Positions 60,034 through 64,000 of a stretch of 64,000 nucleotides of DNA are shown in pieces. Source of the stretch: Ceratodon purpureus. Taxonomy: Eukaryota; Streptophyta; Bryopsida; Pseudoditrichales; Ditrichaceae. The notes beneath the pieces were generated by a model that worked only from the letters and a program-made list of their open reading frames with translations, had not been told where the DNA came from and searched no databases. A program made the translations under genes and the position numbers. The stretch lies in NCBI GenBank assembly GCA_014871385.1, contig CM026426.1:15410517-15474516 (forward strand). Direction: 5' to 3'. Numbering within the stretch: the first letter of the stretch is position 1; each line of letters begins with the position of its first letter.

Positions 60034-60404
60034 ATGAGCGATGAAGAGGCGGCGGAACCGGAGTTTCCGCTGCCCAATGAATATGGCCCGCCTTTGATGC
60101 AAGATTTGAACAACGGAGGTGCCAGTGTTGAGATTCAAGAGGGAACACCGGCGATAGAGCAGATGCAAGGCAACGAATCAAGCGATGAACGACGCGACGA
60201 TGATGTTCCGGCAATGGAAGATGTTCTAATGCCGGAGTGTGAGGCTTTAGAAGAGAGCGCCAGGACGCCTTTGTATGCCGGTGCAAAACTAACAAGGCTG
60301 AGCAGCACTATGTTGCTGCTAAATTGCCTAAGGACCCATCCAACCTCGAACTTGTTAATGAACAAACTATTTCAACTTCTTTCGAAGAGCATACTCTTGG
60401 AGAA

Positions 60405-61300
60405 GGTATGTGTCAAACTATCCCCAGTGACAGACCATTTACCTGGAATTATCAAGCTGAGTATGATAAAATGCTTCTTGGTTGTCAACCAAGGAGGCAG
60501 ATTGTATTTGACAATCATCACTAGCCACGTGATGTGAGTAGATTTCTTGATCGAGAAAGGGTTTACACCATCAGTTGCAAATCCAAGTCTCAAATTGCGA
60601 TCTTCCTTGGCAAATTCATCCCACCATCTCCAGTTAATGAATTTCCACTGGAGTGAGTCGAAAGCACCCCGCATTACCTCATCTGTGCTTGCTAGACTCG
60701 CATGGGCTGTCATAAGCGGCGCCTCAAGTGGAGTGCTATACATTTGTTCAAGCCTCGGTATCAAAAGAAAATGTTTAAGAACCTTAAGAGGTATTTTAGA
60801 TTTTCCCACCTTCCTGTACATGTCCGCCTTTCACTTCTAATGACCATATTCGTTATTTTGAGACAATTTCAGAACTTTGAGACTTATTGCCTACAATTTC
60901 AGCAATTGTTTTTAGACAATTTGAACTTTTTTTTGATTTTCTAATTATAGATTATCCTCGACTCGAGGATAATCTTCCCATATATTGTCAAAAAGTTTTT
61001 GACAAATATAGAATCAATCAAGAAAACAATGAAAAAGCTATAGTCAAGCATTTAATTGAGACTTTGAAAAGTCTCGATATAACGAATATGGTGTTAGACT
61101 AACACTTGTCAAGCAACGAATTCTGAGGACCCCAAAAGAGCATGCACACTGATGGCTCGAGACTAACGTGAATTGTATCATACGCAAGACCAAGCTTCTT
61201 TAAAATCTTCAAAGCGACATACTCAATGTGAGGGAAAGAGTTTAGTTGACATGAGTTCCAAGTGCTTTGGTTGGAAGGAGTGCGAATGAACAATGCCGCT
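60405..61300 (-). other. Inverted block inside the second TNP2 copy
   Basis: On the minus strand this block reads in normal N-to-C order: ALKILKKLGLAYDTIHVSLE near 61.2 kb, then SKIPLKVLKHFLLIPRLEQM, LGFATDGVNPFSIKKSTHIT and MIVKYNLPPWLTTKKHFIIL near 60.4-60.8 kb. These match residues that lie between the flanking plus-strand pieces in the intact CACTA copy. Breakpoints are approximate. About 260 bp of unrelated AT-rich sequence (60840-61100) lies inside the block, including a perfect hairpin at 60950-60974. Confidence 0.85.
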
Positions 61301-61710
61301 GTCTACAAAGGGGCTCCTACCTTTTTGATAAAGGCAATTCTCATGTGGACCTCACATGATTTTCTAGCGTATGACGTTGTTCAGGGTGTGTGACAAAGGG
61401 ATATAGGGGTTGGCTTATCTGTGGGCAAAATATCGTGTCAAGGCGTTCAGTAGCATTGAGAAAGAGTGTATACGACTCACATTATGGGCATTGGCTACCT
61501 GCAGAGCACCCTTGGCGTAGTAACCGTGCCACTTTTGATGGGGAGGTTGAACTTAGAGGTCCCTATGATCCCATCACACTTGAAGATATCCTCAGGTGGG
61601 AGCAGCTACAAGAGTCATTCGTGACAAGAGGTGGCCAGCCGAAGTCTGAAGACCTAGCTCGTCTCTATGGCACCAAGCGCAAATTTGCCTTATACTCCCT
61701 CCCATACTAG

Positions 61711-61987
61711 TCGGTGAGTCCTATACAAACATTACAAAAGTGCAAGTTAAGTTTGTTAGCTAAAATACTTATGTCACACAGCCGCTTTCCTTTATTTTTT
61801 AAATACTAATCAAATGAAATGAATTGAAATATTCTGTACCTGCTATATTTCTTGAATTGTAGACTTTGATTTTGTAGCGTAAGAAAGCTTTGTTTGCTTG
61901 TTTCAAAAAAAGTGAAGTGTACTGTTAGGCCTAGTATGGGTGTGCTTGAAAATGTGTTCTAGAATAGTCTTGTGCTATATGTTTTAA
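61711..61987. other. Probable intron sequence of the second TNP2 copy
   Basis: AT-rich and non-coding, at the position of the first intron in the intact CACTA copy (after LPYW). It has been lengthened by the MITE at 61988. Confidence 0.5.
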
Positions 61988-62106
61988 CACTAGTGGAAAC
62001 CATGTCTTCTTTGACCAGAACTTTTGGTCAAATTGGACACAAGTGACCAACTTGTGTCCAATTCGACCAAGATTTTTGGTCAAACAGGACATGGTTTCCA
62101 CTAGTG
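61988..62106. mobile_element. CACTA-type MITE, 119 bp, almost fully palindromic
   Basis: TAA at 61985-61987 and 62107-62109. The ends are CACTAGTGGAAACCATGTC and its exact inverse, and the arms continue through TTGACCA/TGGTCAA-like pairs to the centre. The CACTAG terminus, 3-bp duplication and small size fit a CACTA-derived MITE. Confidence 0.9.
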
Positions 62107-62449
62107 TAACGGGGAGTTTATTTCTTTGTTTGCCTGAGTTCATCCTCATTTTGTGTTTAGGAAGGGAGCGTCTGAACTGTTTGCAATAGATTTCTTTTTT
62201 TGTATGTGTTGTAAAATGAAAACAGAAACAGAGGAGTTATATCTGCTGATAAAATTTGTGTCCCTGCTTCAATGCGCAGCTCATAGTTCGATCATCTTCT
62301 CTTCCTGTTAGATGATTAATATGCCCCTTTCCGGTACTTGACTTGCTTTTTGTGTGATTTCATAAAAGGTTTCCCTCAGCATGAAAAGTTTATATGACGA
62401 CTGAGGCATCTATACCTTTCTTTGCTCACTTTCAAATCTTTCACTGAAA
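62107..62449. other. Remainder of the probable TNP2 intron
   Basis: AT-rich, no gene, up to the coding piece that resumes near 62470. Confidence 0.45.
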
Positions 62450-62720
62450 TTGTTTTGTGTGCCCTCTACGCAGGAGCCTCTGATTTGTAATACGCTCGAT
62501 GTCATGCACATCGAGCGTAATATTTCGGACAACATTCTCCGTCATCTGTTTGGTGAGAAAGACACTACAGCGCTATGTCGTGACATGGGGGAGGCCGGGC
62601 GTTTCCCAAATTTGCACCTCATCCCAACACCCACATGAGACTTCATCAAATCGAAGGCACCTTTTGTCATGTCGACTTTGGAGAAACAATGTTTCTTGAG
62701 CTTAATTTCCAGCGGGGGGA

Positions 62721-63446
62721 AGCATGGTAAAGTGGACCACAAAGTGCAATATGTGATCACTAAGAAGTGAATATGAAGTGTGCTGTTTTTTAAAGCTCAA
62801 AGCTGATTTTGAGCATTTTGGTGTAGTTTTTGAGCATATTAGTCACTTTCTAGGGTGTCATAAGGTATCTTACACGCATCTGTATGAAAAGAACATTGTC
62901 AATTGAAACTAAATTTGACCACTAGTTCTAAATCATGAAAATGAACTTTTCCAAAGTCTTGATTTCATCATTTGGTGCCCTCTATTGTCTTTAGAGGATG
63001 TATTTTGCAATTTAAAAAAACAAAGTTTAGTGAAAAAAAGTGCACAAAAAGTATTGCAGAAGTGACCCTCGTAAAAAAGATCCTTGCGGTAATTTTGGAA
63101 TCCTAAACCAATCAATGACTATATGAATTGACTATTTTAGAATACCTCTTAAACATACAGAGGGCACCGCAAAATTAAAAGTGATTTTGGACAAAAACCT
63201 AAACTGTTATGTTCACTTTTCCAAATGACTGCATTCACTTTGCTTGGATTTAAAGCCTTCATACAATAACTTTAAATTGTCTACTTTGCACAAAACTTTT
63301 TCAAGTTGTAGAAAAACAAGTTGAGAATCCATATGAGCAAAAAAAATTGACTTCAATTACAGCTTTCCATCTCTTTTGTGCAATTTTTGCAAAAGGTCTA
63401 AAATTGACAATGAGCTAAGCAGTTTTGTGGTCCACTTTACCATGCT
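62721..63446. mobile_element. Non-autonomous TIR element, about 726 bp, inside the TNP2 copy
   Basis: AGCATGGTAAAGTGGACCAC at the left is repeated in exact inverse at the right (63424-63446), a 23-bp perfect TIR. It separates two adjoining parts of the TNP2 coding sequence. AGCGGG occurs just outside both ends (62711-62716 and near 63467-63472), but not immediately next to the TIRs, so the true termini and superfamily are undecided. The interior is AT-rich and non-coding. Confidence 0.7.
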
Positions 63447-64000
63447 TACCAACACAAAGGTCCTAGCGGGCAACAGTTCGACACTTATTAAACATGTGGG
63501 GGAGATGAGGTTGTCAGGGCTAAAGAGCGATGACCATCATATTCTGTTACAGCAGATACTACCTGCAGCAGTTGGCATTCCCTCTCCAAGGGTGTGAGAG
63601 AGACAATTATCTGACTGGCGAACTTGTTTCAGAGGATTTGCTCGTAGGTGGTACGCAAATTAGATCTTCCCTTACTTTACATAGATAGTGCCGAGACCAT
63701 GTGCATAGCGGAGATGTTTTTCCCTCCGCGGTTTTTTGACATTATGCTGCATTCAGTTATTCACCTGGTTAGAAAGGTGGAGATTTTGCGGTCCGGTTCA
63801 GTTGTGGTGGTGCTATTTTGTTGAGAGGTACCTTGGTCAACTTACCAAGTATATCAAGGACAATTCTAAGCCTAAGGCAAGCATGGCCACCGGGTACATG
63901 GTGAACGAAAGCCTCCGCTTTTGTCCTGAGTATTTTCCCTGTTCAAACACACGCAGAAGCACATTTGGAACTAGGAAGAGGAGATGCGTGACGCAGGCGA

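Larger units (their letters stand above)
60034..64000 (+). pseudogene. Second CACTA TNP2-type transposase copy, rearranged and decayed; runs off the right edge
   Basis: It is related to, but distinct from, the copy at 42.2-46.6 kb. Plus-strand pieces in order are an acidic N-terminal part with ALEESARTPLYAGAKLTRLS (60034 to about 60400), then AILMWTSHDFLAYDVV, TKGYRGWLICGQNIVSRRSV and LARLYGTKRKFALYSLPY (to 61710). DPLICNTLDVMHIERNISDN-like sequence follows at 62450-62638, SGLKSDDHHILLQQILP at 63500-63590, and remnants of the DUF4218-like region to the edge. The segment that should lie between the first two pieces is present but inverted (60.40-61.30 kb). Two small TIR elements are inserted further on. 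There are many stops and frame changes, so this copy is inactive. Confidence 0.85.

Overview
The window looks like land-plant nuclear DNA. It has two spliced host genes of plant type (a serine carboxypeptidase-like gene and a plastid-type adenylate kinase) in a dense, layered mass of transposable elements typical of plants: CACTA, Mutator-like, PIF/Harbinger, Stowaway, Tourist and a chromodomain Ty3/gypsy element. A large piggyBac element with TTAA ends is also present. I regard piggyBac as uncommon in seed plants, so a non-seed plant (bryophyte, lycophyte or fern) is a reasonable but unproven guess. No organellar or bacterial features were seen.

Layout. 0.4-2.0 kb: part of an SCPL50/51-like carboxypeptidase gene on the minus strand, running off the left edge. 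2.83-16.43 kb: one old inverted-repeat element (called element A here), about 2.3 kb when empty, whose left arm was entered by a 5.2 kb piggyBac transposon and whose right arm was entered by a 6.1 kb Ty3/gypsy element. 16.5 kb: a 264-bp Tourist-like MITE. 17.66-20.00 kb: a complete six-exon adenylate kinase gene (minus strand, 339 residues). 20.5-23.4 kb: TTAA-flanked MITE, an unrecognised minus-strand reading frame, a truncated relative of that MITE, and a Stowaway MITE. 23.9-27.7 kb: a decayed En/Spm ORF1-type gene split by a 523-bp foldback Mutator-like element. 27.8-32.3 kb: a second Tourist-like MITE, then a PIF/Harbinger transposase and its convergent Myb/trihelix partner. 33.32-47.64 kb: a well-preserved 14.3 kb CACTA element with TCT target duplication, carrying a complete four-exon ORF1 gene (772 residues) and a four-exon TNP2-type transposase gene. 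48.00-59.42 kb: an 11.4 kb Mutator-like element with about 230-250 bp terminal inverted repeats and a 9-bp target duplication; it carries a decayed Ulp1/SENP-type protease gene instead of a recognisable MURA transposase. 60.0-64.0 kb: a decayed second CACTA transposase copy with an inverted block and two small TIR insertions, running off the right edge.

How the parts work together. The host genes are housekeeping-like and unrelated to each other. Element gene pairs make functional sense within each element: transposase plus Myb protein in Harbinger, TNP2 plus the DNA-binding/coiled-coil ORF1 product in CACTA, and convergent genes inside the Mutator-like element. Several boundaries were fixed to the base from target duplications read directly in the sequence: TTAA, AATTG, TTA/TAA, TGAACTCAC, TCT, GTGGATGTG and TAA. 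The best candidate for something unusual is the Ulp1-carrying Mutator-like element, followed by the doubly interrupted inverted-repeat element A.
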